Positions 7,236 to 14,849 of a stretch of DNA of 19,497 nt are shown here, in pieces. Origin of the DNA: an uncultured Bacteroides sp. (GTDB taxonomy: Bacteria > Bacteroidota > Bacteroidia > Bacteroidales > UBA11471); NCBI GenBank assembly GCA_905210875.1, contig CAJLYN010000014.1, positions 1-19,497 of the forward strand, read 5' to 3'. The stretch's first letter is position 1, and each line of letters starts with the position of its first letter. The position numbers were made by a program, and so were the translations under genes. The notes beneath the pieces are model-generated. The model made no database searches, was not told the origin of the DNA, and worked only from the letters and a program-made list of their open reading frames with translations.

Positions 7236-8726
7236 TTACAACGTTACTCCTGTTTTGAAGATGGCTATTTCGCGATAACCTTTCTTCTCATTGTTAACGT
7301 GTTCACCACTGGCCACAGCAATCACATATTGAATGAAACGCTCTACGACGGTTTCCATCTTTTCGCCATCGACAAGTGTTCCGGCATTGAAGTCGATCCA
7401 GCCGGGTTTGTGAGCAGCCAAGTTGCTGTTGGTCGAAATCTTCATCGTGGGAACATAGGTTCCGAAAGGTGTTCCACGGCCCGTGGTGAAGAGTACCATC
7501 TGGCAACCCGACGAAGCAAGTGCCGTAGCAGCAACCAAGTCGTTACCGGGCGCACTGAGCAGGTTGAGACCTTTGGTTTTGAGACGTTCGCCATACATCA
7601 ACACGTCACGCACAATCGATTTACCGCACTTCTGCGTGCAACCGAGCGACTTGTCTTCCAGGGTAGAGATACCACCTGCCTTGTTTCCGGGTGAGGGGTT
7701 TTCATACACCGGTTGATTGTTGGCCATGAAGTAGGCCTTGAAGTCGTTGATGAGATGAACGGTCTTTTCAAAAAGTTCAGGAGTGGCACAACGGTTCATG
7801 AGTATGGTCTCGGCACCGAACATTTCGGGAACCTCGGTAAGTACCGTAGTACCGCCTTGCGACACGAGGAAGTCGGAAAAGACACCCAACAAGGGGTTGG
7901 CCGTGATACCCGAGAATCCGTCGGAACCTCCACATTTGAGGCCCACACGCAACTCGCTCAGAGGCACATCGACGCGTACATCTTTCGAGGCTTTGGCATA
8001 GAGGTCACGCAGAAGAGACATGCCGGTCTCGAACTCATCGTCGACTTTCTGGCACACCATGAATTTTACGCGTTCTTCATCGACCGGACCTACCAGCTCC
8101 TTGAAGGCGTCCATCTGATTGTTCTCACAACCGAGACCAACAACCAACACGGCTCCGGCATTGGGGTGCTTCACCATGTCGCGCAACACCTTGCGGGTGT
8201 TTTCGTGGTCGTTGCCGAGCTGCGAGCAGCCGTAATTGTGGGGGAATGATACAATGGCATCGACACCCTTGCCGCCGGTTTCCTGACGCAAAGCCTCGGC
8301 CAGTTGATTAACAACACCGTTGACGCACCCGACAGTAGGGATAATCCATATTTCGTTACGGACGCCCACCTCGCCGTTTTTCCGGCGGAAGCCTTTGAAG
8401 GTCAATCCACGGTCGGGTTGGGATACGTCGACCAGTTTCGGAGTATAGGTGTATTCGAGCAATCCTTCAAGATTGGTTTTGATGTTTTTCTCGTTGACCC
8501 AAGCGCCACGAGCGATAGCCGTCCGCGCATGTCCGATGGGGTAGCCATATTTAATAACATTTTCGTCGGCGGCAAAGTCTTTCAAAGCCACTTTGTGACC
8601 AGCGGGAATGTCTTCGACTACGACGATTTCGGCACCGTCGACCGTAAGCCGGTCGCCCTTTTTCAAGGGGTCGACGGCTACGACAACGTTATCTGAAGGA
8701 TTGATTTTAATAAAACGTGAGCTCAT
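7236..8726 (-). CDS. uxaA: Altronate dehydratase UxaA
   Basis: This 496-residue enzyme removes water from D-altronate to give 2-keto-3-deoxygluconate (KDG), the third step of galacturonate breakdown. Residues ~8-85 are the SAF domain, ending in GYPIGHARTAIARG; the large C-terminal part is the altronate/galactarate dehydratase core with TVGCVNGVVN (Cys134), FPHNYGCSQLG (Cys167), GLKCGGSDGFSGITANP and the C-terminal TGRGTPFG. Family members need Fe(II). Length equals that of the usual one-piece UxaA. It starts nine bases after the uxaB stop, consistent with a tight operon, and is followed by the HD hydrolase. The nearest alternative, galactarate dehydratase (GarD), is less likely given uxaB next door. 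Confidence 0.94.
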   Translation of the reverse strand: MSSRFIKINPSDNVVVAVDPLKKGDRLTVDGAEIVVVEDIPAGHKVALKDFAADENVIKYGYPIGHARTAIARGAWVNEKNIKTNLEGLLEYTYTPKLVDVSQPDRGLTFKGFRRKNGEVGVRNEIWIIPTVGCVNGVVNQLAEALRQETGGKGVDAIVSFPHNYGCSQLGNDHENTRKVLRDMVKHPNAGAVLVVGLGCENNQMDAFKELVGPVDEERVKFMVCQKVDDEFETGMSLLRDLYAKASKDVRVDVPLSELRVGLKCGGSDGFSGITANPLLGVFSDFLVSQGGTTVLTEVPEMFGAETILMNRCATPELFEKTVHLINDFKAYFMANNQPVYENPSPGNKAGGISTLEDKSLGCTQKCGKSIVRDVLMYGERLKTKGLNLLSAPGNDLVAATALASSGCQMVLFTTGRGTPFGTYVPTMKISTNSNLAAHKPGWIDFNAGTLVDGEKMETVVERFIQYVIAVASGEHVNNEKKGYREIAIFKTGVTL

Positions 8727-8735
8727 AAAATAGAA

Positions 8736-10175
8736 TTAGAGTATGGTTTTCACTGTTTCGAGCATACCTTTTTCCTGAATAGAATCGAGGTATCCTTTCA
8801 CGGCATCGGTCAGGCCGGGAATATTATTGAGGTTTTCACCCCAAATCGATTCCGCAGCCAATACGCCTTCGGTCACTTTACGAGTATCGCCGGTAGCCCA
8901 CAAATCTTTGAGCAGTTGCATGATTTCGGGAGCATCGTTGGGAACGATTTCGGCACCGTCGGCACGCACACCGCCCTTGTAATAGGTGATAATGGCAGCC
9001 AGACCCAGCACAAGACCCTTAGGCAGTTCACCCTTGCGTTCGAGATAAACTTTCAGGCCGGGCAGGTCGCGGGTCTGGTATTTGGGGAAGGAGTTGAGCA
9101 TGATAGAGGTTACCTGGTGGTCAACAAACGGGTTGTTGAAACGTTCGAGCACGTCTTCGGCAAATTTCTTCAATTCGTCTTTCGGAAGGTTAAGGGTCTC
9201 CATCAACTCGTCGAACATGACTTTGTGAATGTATTTACCAATTACCTCATGCTGGCAAGCGTCACGCACGATGTTGATGCCCGACAGGTAGGCCACAGGC
9301 GAAAGCACCGTGTGCGGGCCGTTGAGCAGGGTTACCTTGCGTTCGTGGTACGGCGCTTCGGAGGGAACGAACAATACGTTGAGACCGGCCTTGTCGGCGG
9401 GGAATTCTTTGGCGACGCTCTCGGGAGCCTCGATTACCCAGAGGTGGAATATCTCGGCTTGAACCACCAGGTTGTCGTCGTATTGCAGTTTTTCCTTGAT
9501 GGCGTCAATATCCTTGCGGGGGAAGCCCGGCACAATGCGATCTACGAGGGTAGCATACACGCCGCAAGCCTCTTCAAACCATTTTTTGAAGCCATCGCCG
9601 AGGTTCCACAATTCAATGTACTGATAGATGGTCTCTTTGAGTTTGTGTCCGTTGAGGAAAATCAACTCACAGGGGAAGATGATGAGACCTTTGCTCATGT
9701 CGCCGTTGAAAGTTTTGTAACGACGATAGAGCAGCTGAGTCAGTTTGCCGGGATAGGAAGAAGCGGGAGCGTCTTCGAGTTTGCAGGTGGGGTCGAAAGC
9801 GATACCTGCTTCGGTCGTGTTGGAAATCACGAAACGCATCTCAGGCTGATCGGCCAACTTCATGAATTCCTCATTCTGAGTATAGGGATTCAAGGCGCGG
9901 CTGATGACATCGATCATCGTCAGGCTGTTTACGACCTGACCTTTGTCGAGACCTTGCAGGTTGACGTGATAGAGGCAGTCTTGTGCGTTCAACATATCGA
10001 CCATACCTTTTGCAATGGGTTGTACAACAACGACACTGCTATTGAAATTGGCTTTCTCGTCCATGTTGTAGATAATCCAGTCTACAAATGCACGCAGGAA
10101 GTTTCCTTCTCCAAATTGAATAATACGTTCGGGATATTTATTAGCCCGAGCAGTGGTTCTGTTAAGCGGTTTCAT
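8736..10175 (-). CDS. uxaB: Tagaturonate reductase (altronate oxidoreductase) UxaB
   Basis: This 479-residue member of the mannitol dehydrogenase family reduces D-tagaturonate to D-altronate with NADH. The N-terminal nucleotide-binding fold shows RIIQFGEGNFLRAFVDWII (18-36). The C-terminal domain carries the family's Lys-Asn-His arrangement in KVTLLNGPHTVLSP, followed by a helical region. It could in principle be the fructuronate/mannonate enzyme (UxuB), but the length, the sequence and the adjacent altronate dehydratase favour tagaturonate. It begins 30 bases after the regulator stop, and its leader holds a 13-base motif also found in the regulator's leader. Confidence 0.93.
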   Translation of the reverse strand: MKPLNRTTARANKYPERIIQFGEGNFLRAFVDWIIYNMDEKANFNSSVVVVQPIAKGMVDMLNAQDCLYHVNLQGLDKGQVVNSLTMIDVISRALNPYTQNEEFMKLADQPEMRFVISNTTEAGIAFDPTCKLEDAPASSYPGKLTQLLYRRYKTFNGDMSKGLIIFPCELIFLNGHKLKETIYQYIELWNLGDGFKKWFEEACGVYATLVDRIVPGFPRKDIDAIKEKLQYDDNLVVQAEIFHLWVIEAPESVAKEFPADKAGLNVLFVPSEAPYHERKVTLLNGPHTVLSPVAYLSGINIVRDACQHEVIGKYIHKVMFDELMETLNLPKDELKKFAEDVLERFNNPFVDHQVTSIMLNSFPKYQTRDLPGLKVYLERKGELPKGLVLGLAAIITYYKGGVRADGAEIVPNDAPEIMQLLKDLWATGDTRKVTEGVLAAESIWGENLNNIPGLTDAVKGYLDSIQEKGMLETVKTIL

Positions 10176-10184
10176 AGGTTTTTA

Positions 10185-10197
10185 CGTTTAAATAAAA
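10185..10197. repeat. 13-mer CGTTTAAATAAAA, copy in the uxaB leader
   Basis: This exact 13-mer (TTTTATTTAAACG on the minus strand) sits ten bases upstream of the uxaB ATG and recurs at 11297-11309 in the regulator's leader. It may be a regulator binding site or an A/T-rich translation-initiation leader of the Bacteroidetes type. Confidence 0.45.
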
Positions 10198-10205
10198 TAT
10201 GTATT

Positions 10206-11279
10206 TTAGAAAAGTTGAAAATCGGTATAATAGTCGATATTCTCTGCCGTAAGAATATCTATGGGCATGAAGTTTCGCCGCGGCACCTCTTTCTTGAAGA
10301 CTTTATATTCGCACAAGGCTTTCATGCCCCGGTAGCCTTGCAACTCGGGCCGCTGCGAAAGCAGATAACGGATTTTTCCCTCCTTCAGAGCCTTGACATT
10401 GGGCAACAGCAATTCATATCCCAACAAGCGAAATGGCGACCGTTGCAAGTCGTCGAGATAATAGGCAATGCGAAAAGCTCGTGAATTAAAGGTTATTCCC
10501 TCTCTCACCTCGGGATACTGAATAAAGAAATCGCGAATGGTTTGCAGGTTCAACCGATCGTCGGAGGGATGCAACATAACCAACCGCAGACGATGGTGAG
10601 GCAAGTTTTCCTCGACATACTTCTGAAAACCTTGATAACGAAGGTCCGACTGGTTAGAACCGACATTTCCGTAACGGTTGATTTTGAAAACGGCAATATC
10701 TGGCTGCGGCTCAATGTCAGCCAGCAGCAGTTTGGCCGCCAAATATCCGCTTTGAAAGGAATCCATGCCGAAATATGACAATGCGTTGGCCTCGGCAATA
10801 TCCGAATCGATAAAGACATAAGGTATCTCCCTCTTGTCGAGACGTGAAGCCAGAAACACCGAAGGGTCTCTAAATATCGGTGCCAACAGCACGGCATCGG
10901 GATTGAGATCCAACAAACGATCGGCCGAAGCCTCAAAATCGCGGCTGTCGTACTGGTCAAACAGTATCTGCTCGACATTGACATTCAGGCTGGCATACTC
11001 TTTTGCCGCCAAATCCACGCCACGCAACACCTCTATCCAATAATCATACCCGCCAGCCTTAGGCAATAGGGCCGCCACCTTATAATGACGCTTGGATGCC
11101 AAGGCAGAGGCATAGAGATTGGGTCGATAATCCAGTTCTTTCAAGACCGACTCTATTTTTTCTCGCGTCCGCCCCGATACTTCCCCCCTGTTGTGCAACA
11201 CCCTATCGACGGTACCCGCCGATACGCCTGCCATACGGGCAATATCTTTAATCCGGATTTTATCCGAGTTTTTTTCCAC
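10206..11279 (-). CDS. LacI-family regulator of the hexuronate genes
   Basis: This protein has an N-terminal LacI helix-turn-helix (IRIKDIARMAGVS, GTVDRVLHNRGEVS, up to LDYRPN) at about residues 8-55 and a periplasmic-binding-protein-like sensor domain of ~290 residues. I start it at GTG 11279 (MEKNSDKIRIKD; 357 residues). The frame stays open to a TTG at 11393, but a consensus promoter at 11328-11358 lies inside that extension, so earlier starts would not be transcribed. It is the first gene of the leftward operon (uxaB 30 bases downstream) and diverges from uxaC. It most likely represses both operons until a hexuronate or pathway intermediate binds; the ligand is inferred from context. Autoregulation is likely because it shares the operon's promoter. 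Confidence 0.88.
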   Translation of the reverse strand: MEKNSDKIRIKDIARMAGVSAGTVDRVLHNRGEVSGRTREKIESVLKELDYRPNLYASALASKRHYKVAALLPKAGGYDYWIEVLRGVDLAAKEYASLNVNVEQILFDQYDSRDFEASADRLLDLNPDAVLLAPIFRDPSVFLASRLDKREIPYVFIDSDIAEANALSYFGMDSFQSGYLAAKLLLADIEPQPDIAVFKINRYGNVGSNQSDLRYQGFQKYVEENLPHHRLRLVMLHPSDDRLNLQTIRDFFIQYPEVREGITFNSRAFRIAYYLDDLQRSPFRLLGYELLLPNVKALKEGKIRYLLSQRPELQGYRGMKALCEYKVFKKEVPRRNFMPIDILTAENIDYYTDFQLF

Positions 11280-11296
11280 GGCTTCTGCTAATTTTT

Positions 11297-11312
11297 CGTT
11301 TAAATAAAAACG
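11297..11312. promoter_or_regulatory. Inverted repeat and second 13-mer copy in the regulator leader
   Basis: CGTTT (11297-11301) and AAACG (11308-11312) form an imperfect 16-base palindrome around AAATAA, just downstream of the predicted leftward transcription start: a good place for a repressor operator. Its first 13 bases are identical to 10185-10197 before uxaB. The evidence is only symmetry, location and recurrence. Confidence 0.4.
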
Positions 11313-11327
11313 GTCTTTTTGTTCTCG

Positions 11328-11358
11328 CAAATATATGGTTTTTATTTTGTACGTCAAA
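11328..11358 (-). promoter_or_regulatory. Promoter of the leftward regulator-uxaB-uxaA-HD operon
   Basis: On the minus strand TTTG (complement of 11355-11358) and TATATTTG (complement of 11328-11335) are 19 bases apart, an exact Bacteroidetes-type promoter. Transcription would start near 11321, leaving a leader of about 40 bases before the GTG at 11279. This fixes the regulator's start. Confidence 0.78.
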
Positions 11359-11375
11359 AAAAAATCGTAATTTCG
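11346..11375 (+). promoter_or_regulatory. Candidate promoter of the rightward uxaC operon
   Basis: TTTG at 11346-11349 and TAATTTCG at 11368-11375 are 18 bases apart; the -7 element has one mismatch to TAnnTTTG. It overlaps the leftward promoter, so one bound regulator could control both. It would give a leader of about 175 bases before uxaC, which is long and holds the repeats described separately. No better element was seen closer to uxaC. Confidence 0.4.
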
Positions 11376-11404
11376 TGCCCGAACACGGTACAATTACACG
11401 GGCA
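11376..11404. promoter_or_regulatory. Inverted repeat TGCCCG/CGGGCA in the divergent control region
   Basis: TGCCCG (11376-11381) and CGGGCA (11399-11404) are perfect complements separated by 17 bases, immediately after the candidate rightward -7 element. This could be an operator with half-sites two helical turns apart, or an early leader hairpin. Support is symmetry and position only. Confidence 0.3.
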
Positions 11405-11459
11405 TATTTTCTCATCGGATTCTGCCTCAACGCTGTGCCGCCAGCCATCTTTTCCGACG

Positions 11460-11486
11460 CTTTGGGTCGAGTGCCATTCTTTGGGT
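11460..11486 (+). repeat. Direct repeat CTTTGGGT, 19 bases apart, in the uxaC leader
   Basis: CTTTGGGT occurs at 11460-11467 and again at 11479-11486, in a stretch noticeably richer in G/C than the rest of the leader. Spacing near two helical turns would suit a second activator, for example a carbon-status regulator. No function is demonstrated. Confidence 0.35.
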
Positions 11487-11558
11487 GCAGGCAAAAAGCC
11501 GGAGATTGTTGAAAATAAGATAAATGTCAATGAATATACTCTTTAAAACTTTATCGTT

Positions 11559-12965
11559 ATGAAAAATTTTATGGACGAAAATTTCTTGCTGCAAACCCCT
11601 ACCGCACAAGAATTATACCACAACCATGCGGCTAAAATGCCCATCATCGACTACCACTGCCACCTGATACCCCAAATGGTGGCCGACGATCACAAATTCA
11701 AATCGCTGACCGAAATTTGGCTCGGTGGTGACCACTACAAATGGCGCGCCATGCGTACCAACGGTGTCGACGAGCGCTATTGCACCGGCAAGGATACCTC
11801 CGACTGGGAAAAATTCGAGAAATGGGCCGAAACCGTACCTTACACCATGCGTAATCCACTTTACCACTGGACCCACCTCGAATTGAAAACCGCTTTCGGC
11901 ATCAATAAAATACTCAGCCCCAAGACTGCTCGTGAAATCTACGATGAATGTAACGCCAAATTGGCCTTGCCCGAATATTCGGCTCGCGGCATGATGCGTC
12001 GTTACCATGTAGAAGTGGTATGTACCACCGACGACCCCGTCGATTCACTTGAATACCACATCAAGACTCGCGAGAGCGGATTTGAAATCAAAATGCTCCC
12101 CACTTGGCGTCCCGACAAAGCCATGGCCGTAGAGGTTCCCTCTGAATTCCGTGCCTATGTCGAAAAACTCGCCGAGGTAAGCGGTATCACCATTTCGACC
12201 TTTGACGACATGGTAGCTGCCTTGAAAAAACGTCACGAATTCTTTGCCGAGCAAGGTTGCAAACTCTCCGACCACGGTATCGAAGAATTCTATGCCGAAG
12301 ACTATACCGATGCCGAAATCAAAGCCATCTTCAACAAAGTATATGGCGGCACCCAACTCTCGCACGAAGAGATTCTGAAATTCAAATCGGCCATGCTCAT
12401 CGTATTTGGCGAAATGGACTGGGAAACCGGTTGGACTCAACAATTCCACTACGGTGCTATCCGCAACAACAACTCGAAGATGTTCAAGCTGCTCGGCCCC
12501 GATACCGGATTCGATTCCATCGGCGAATTCACCACAGCCAAAGCCATGGCCAAATACCTCGACCGTCTCAACAGCAACGGCAAACTCACCAAAACGATTC
12601 TTTACAACCTCAACCCCTGCGCCAACGAAGTGATTGCCACCATGCTCGGCAACTTCCAGGACGGCTCGATACCCGGTAAAATACAATTCGGCTCGGGCTG
12701 GTGGTTCCTCGACCAAAAAGACGGTATGGAGAAACAGATGAACGCCCTCTCACTGCTCGGTCTGCTGAGCCGCTTCGTAGGTATGCTCACCGACTCGCGC
12801 AGCTTCCTCTCCTACCCGCGTCACGAATATTTCCGTCGTACCCTCTGCAACTTGGTGGGCAACGATGTAGAAAACGGAGAAATACCTTATTCCGAAATCG
12901 ATCGCGTACGTCAGATGATAGAAGACATCAGCTACTACAACGCTAAAAATTTCTTTCAATTTTAA
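11559..12965 (+). CDS. uxaC: Glucuronate/galacturonate isomerase UxaC
   Basis: This 468-residue cytoplasmic enzyme of the amidohydrolase-related uronate isomerase family converts D-galacturonate to D-tagaturonate and D-glucuronate to D-fructuronate. Seen in sequence: the N-terminal HxH metal site in PIIDYHCHL (His33, His35), the TDDPVDSLEYH segment, GEMDWETGWTQQFHYGAIRNNN in the middle, and the C-terminal DSRSFLSYPRHEYFRR. Length is that of typical UxaC proteins. ATG 11559 is the first in-frame start and follows an A/T-rich leader without a Shine-Dalgarno site. It is the first gene of the rightward operon; kdgK follows after 21 bases. Confidence 0.96.
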   Translation: MKNFMDENFLLQTPTAQELYHNHAAKMPIIDYHCHLIPQMVADDHKFKSLTEIWLGGDHYKWRAMRTNGVDERYCTGKDTSDWEKFEKWAETVPYTMRNPLYHWTHLELKTAFGINKILSPKTAREIYDECNAKLALPEYSARGMMRRYHVEVVCTTDDPVDSLEYHIKTRESGFEIKMLPTWRPDKAMAVEVPSEFRAYVEKLAEVSGITISTFDDMVAALKKRHEFFAEQGCKLSDHGIEEFYAEDYTDAEIKAIFNKVYGGTQLSHEEILKFKSAMLIVFGEMDWETGWTQQFHYGAIRNNNSKMFKLLGPDTGFDSIGEFTTAKAMAKYLDRLNSNGKLTKTILYNLNPCANEVIATMLGNFQDGSIPGKIQFGSGWWFLDQKDGMEKQMNALSLLGLLSRFVGMLTDSRSFLSYPRHEYFRRTLCNLVGNDVENGEIPYSEIDRVRQMIEDISYYNAKNFFQF

Positions 12966-12986
12966 TCACAATCAAGACAAACTGCT

Positions 12987-14030
12987 ATGAGCAAGAAAGT
13001 TGTTACCTTCGGAGAAATCATGTTGCGTCTGGCAACTCCCGGTTATCTCCGTTTTTCACAAGCCAAAGAATTTACCGCCACCTTCGGCGGGGGTGAAGCT
13101 AACGTCGCTGTTTCGCTCGCCAACTACGGCCTCGACGCTGAGTTCGTTACCCGTATGCCCAAAAACGATATCGCCAAAGCTTGCGAGATGGACCTCCACA
13201 AGTATGGCGTTAAAACCGATAACTTCATCTATGGCGGTGACCGTCTCGGTATCTATTTCCTCGAAACCGGTGCCGTGGCTCGCGCCAGCAAGGTCGTTTA
13301 CGACCGCGCTCACTCGGCTATAGCCGAAATCAAACCCGGCATGATCGACTGGGAAAAGGTTTTTGAAGGAGCCGACTGGTTCCACTGGACCGGCATCACT
13401 CCTGCCCTCTCACAAGGTGCCGCCGATGCCTGCCTCGAAGCTATCAAGGTGGCCAACAAACTCGGTGTTACCGTTTCCTGCGACCTCAACTACAGAAAGA
13501 ACCTCTGGAAATACGGAAAGTCGGCTGCTGAAATCATGCCCGCTCTTGTTGAGGGTTGCGATGTCATTCTCGGTAACGAAGAAGATGCCGAAAAGGTATT
13601 CGGTATCAAACCCGAAGGTTTCGACGTGGCTCAGACCAACGGCGAAGTAAACGCTGCCGAATTTGAATCGGTTTGCACCCAGCTGATGAAGAAATTCCCC
13701 CGCGCCAAGAAAGTCATCATCACTCTTCGTGGTTCTATCAATGCCAACCACAACACCTGGGGCGGTGTGCTGTACAGCGACGGAAAACTGTACCAGTCGC
13801 GTCGCTACGACATCACCCACATTGTCGACCGTGTCGGCGGTGGTGACTCTTTCATGGGTGGTCTCATCTACGGATTGCTCACCTACACCGGTGACGACCA
13901 GAAAGCTCTCGACTTCGCTGTCGCTGCTTCTTGTCTCAAACACACCATCTACGGCGACTACAACATGGTGACCGTCGAAGAGGTTGAGAAGCTCATGAGC
14001 GGCGATGCTTCCGGCCGCGTGTCGAGATAG
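12987..14030 (+). CDS. kdgK: 2-keto-3-deoxygluconate kinase KdgK
   Basis: This 347-residue PfkB-family sugar kinase phosphorylates KDG to 2-keto-3-deoxy-6-phosphogluconate (KDPG). It opens with VVTFGEIMLRLATPG and has the substrate-binding FGGGEANVAVSLANYGL, and near the C-terminus the PfkB signature DRVGGGDSFMGGLIYG, with the catalytic base at Asp287. PfkB kinases vary in substrate; KDG is chosen because the protein sits between uxaC and the KDPG aldolase gene, and because the LRLATPG and YFLETG segments are characteristic of KDG kinases. Codon choice is strongly biased toward C- and T-ending codons, suggesting high expression. A 67-base spacer to kdgA has no obvious terminator. Confidence 0.94.
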   Translation: MSKKVVTFGEIMLRLATPGYLRFSQAKEFTATFGGGEANVAVSLANYGLDAEFVTRMPKNDIAKACEMDLHKYGVKTDNFIYGGDRLGIYFLETGAVARASKVVYDRAHSAIAEIKPGMIDWEKVFEGADWFHWTGITPALSQGAADACLEAIKVANKLGVTVSCDLNYRKNLWKYGKSAAEIMPALVEGCDVILGNEEDAEKVFGIKPEGFDVAQTNGEVNAAEFESVCTQLMKKFPRAKKVIITLRGSINANHNTWGGVLYSDGKLYQSRRYDITHIVDRVGGGDSFMGGLIYGLLTYTGDDQKALDFAVAASCLKHTIYGDYNMVTVEEVEKLMSGDASGRVSR

Positions 14031-14097
14031 AGCCAACAGTTCCGAAATAAAACGTGCATAAATACACGACAATCATAATTATCCAAATAAAACAATT

Positions 14098-14763
14098 ATG
14101 GCAAAATTTTCAAAAATCGAGGTTCTGCAAAAAATGGCCTCGACCGGTATGGTTCCGGTATTCTATCACAAAGATGTCGAAGTTGCCAAACAGGTAGTAA
14201 AAGCTTGCTATGAAGGTGGTGTTCGCGCATTTGAATTTACCAATCGCGGCGACTTTGCTCACGAAGTATTCGCCGAAGTAGTGAAATTCGCTGCCAAAGA
14301 GTGCCCCGAAATGGCCATGGGAGTAGGTTCGGTTGTAGACCCGGCCACCGCCGCTCTGTACATTCAGTTGGGAGCCAACTTCGTTGTAGGCCCGCTCTTC
14401 AACCCCGAAATCTCGAAAGTATGCAACCGCCGTCTTATCCCCTACACCCCGGGTTGCGGCTCGGTATCGGAAATCGGTTTCGCACAGGAACTGGGTTGCG
14501 ACCTCTGCAAAGTATTCCCCGGAGATGTTCTCGGCCCGTCGTTTGTAAAAGGATTGAAAGCCCCGATGCCCTGGAGCAACATTATGGTAACCGGTGGTGT
14601 AAAACCGACCCGCGAAAACCTCGAAGGATGGTTCAAAGCCGGCGTTACCTGTGTAGGTATGGGTAGTAACCTCTTCCCCAAAGATGTCATTGCCGCCAAA
14701 GAGTGGAGTAAAATTACAGACCTCTGCAAAGGCGCCCTCGACATCATCAAAGAGATTCGCTGA
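14098..14763 (+). CDS. kdgA: KDPG aldolase (bifunctional KHG/KDPG aldolase) KdgA/Eda
   Basis: This 221-residue class I aldolase cleaves KDPG into pyruvate and glyceraldehyde-3-phosphate, completing the pathway. The Schiff-base lysine is Lys138 in [10 protein letters not shown]; Glu46 in FEFTNRG corresponds to the catalytic glutamate (EvTlR-like segment of E. coli Eda). The glycine-rich phosphate-binding [13 protein letters not shown] and GMGSNLFP are present. Length is close to the usual 210-225. The strand and spacing put it with uxaC-kdgK, and a hairpin terminator follows at 14772. Confidence 0.94.
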   Translation: MAKFSKIEVLQKMASTGMVPVFYHKDVEVAKQVVKACYEGGVRAFEFTNRGDFAHEVFAEVVKFAAKECPEMAMGVGSVVDPATAALYIQLGANFVVGPLFNPEISKVCNRRLIPYTPGCGSVSEIGFAQELGCDLCKVFPGDVLGPSFVKGLKAPMPWSNIMVTGGVKPTRENLEGWFKAGVTCVGMGSNLFPKDVIAAKEWSKITDLCKGALDIIKEIR

Positions 14764-14771
14764 TAATATGT

Positions 14772-14811
14772 AAAGAAGACAGGTTTTCACAACCTGCCTT
14801 CTTTACTTTTT
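14772..14811 (+). terminator. Terminator between kdgA and exuT
   Basis: AAAGAAG-a-CAGGTT pairs with AACCTG-c-CTTCTTT around the loop TTCAC (14772-14804, one A-C mismatch), followed by ACTTTTT. It may be leaky, so that transporter expression is lower than enzyme expression, or exuT may have its own promoter; only a weak TAACTTTT (14817-14824) is visible ahead of exuT. Confidence 0.75.
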
Positions 14812-14849
14812 CTCTGTAACTTTTTTCACTTATCATAAAAACACATTTT

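Noticed and set aside
8916..10484. A 522-codon open frame on the plus strand opposite uxaB and the end of the regulator gene
   Set aside because: It is antisense to a gene with clear family motifs. Its composition (many His, Val, Phe, Gln) is what the complement of biased codons gives, and it has no leader or recognisable domain.
11280..11393. A longer N-terminus for the LacI-type regulator starting at TTG 11393
   Set aside because: The extension spans the consensus leftward promoter, and no LacI protein has such an N-terminal extension; GTG 11279 gives a normal protein.
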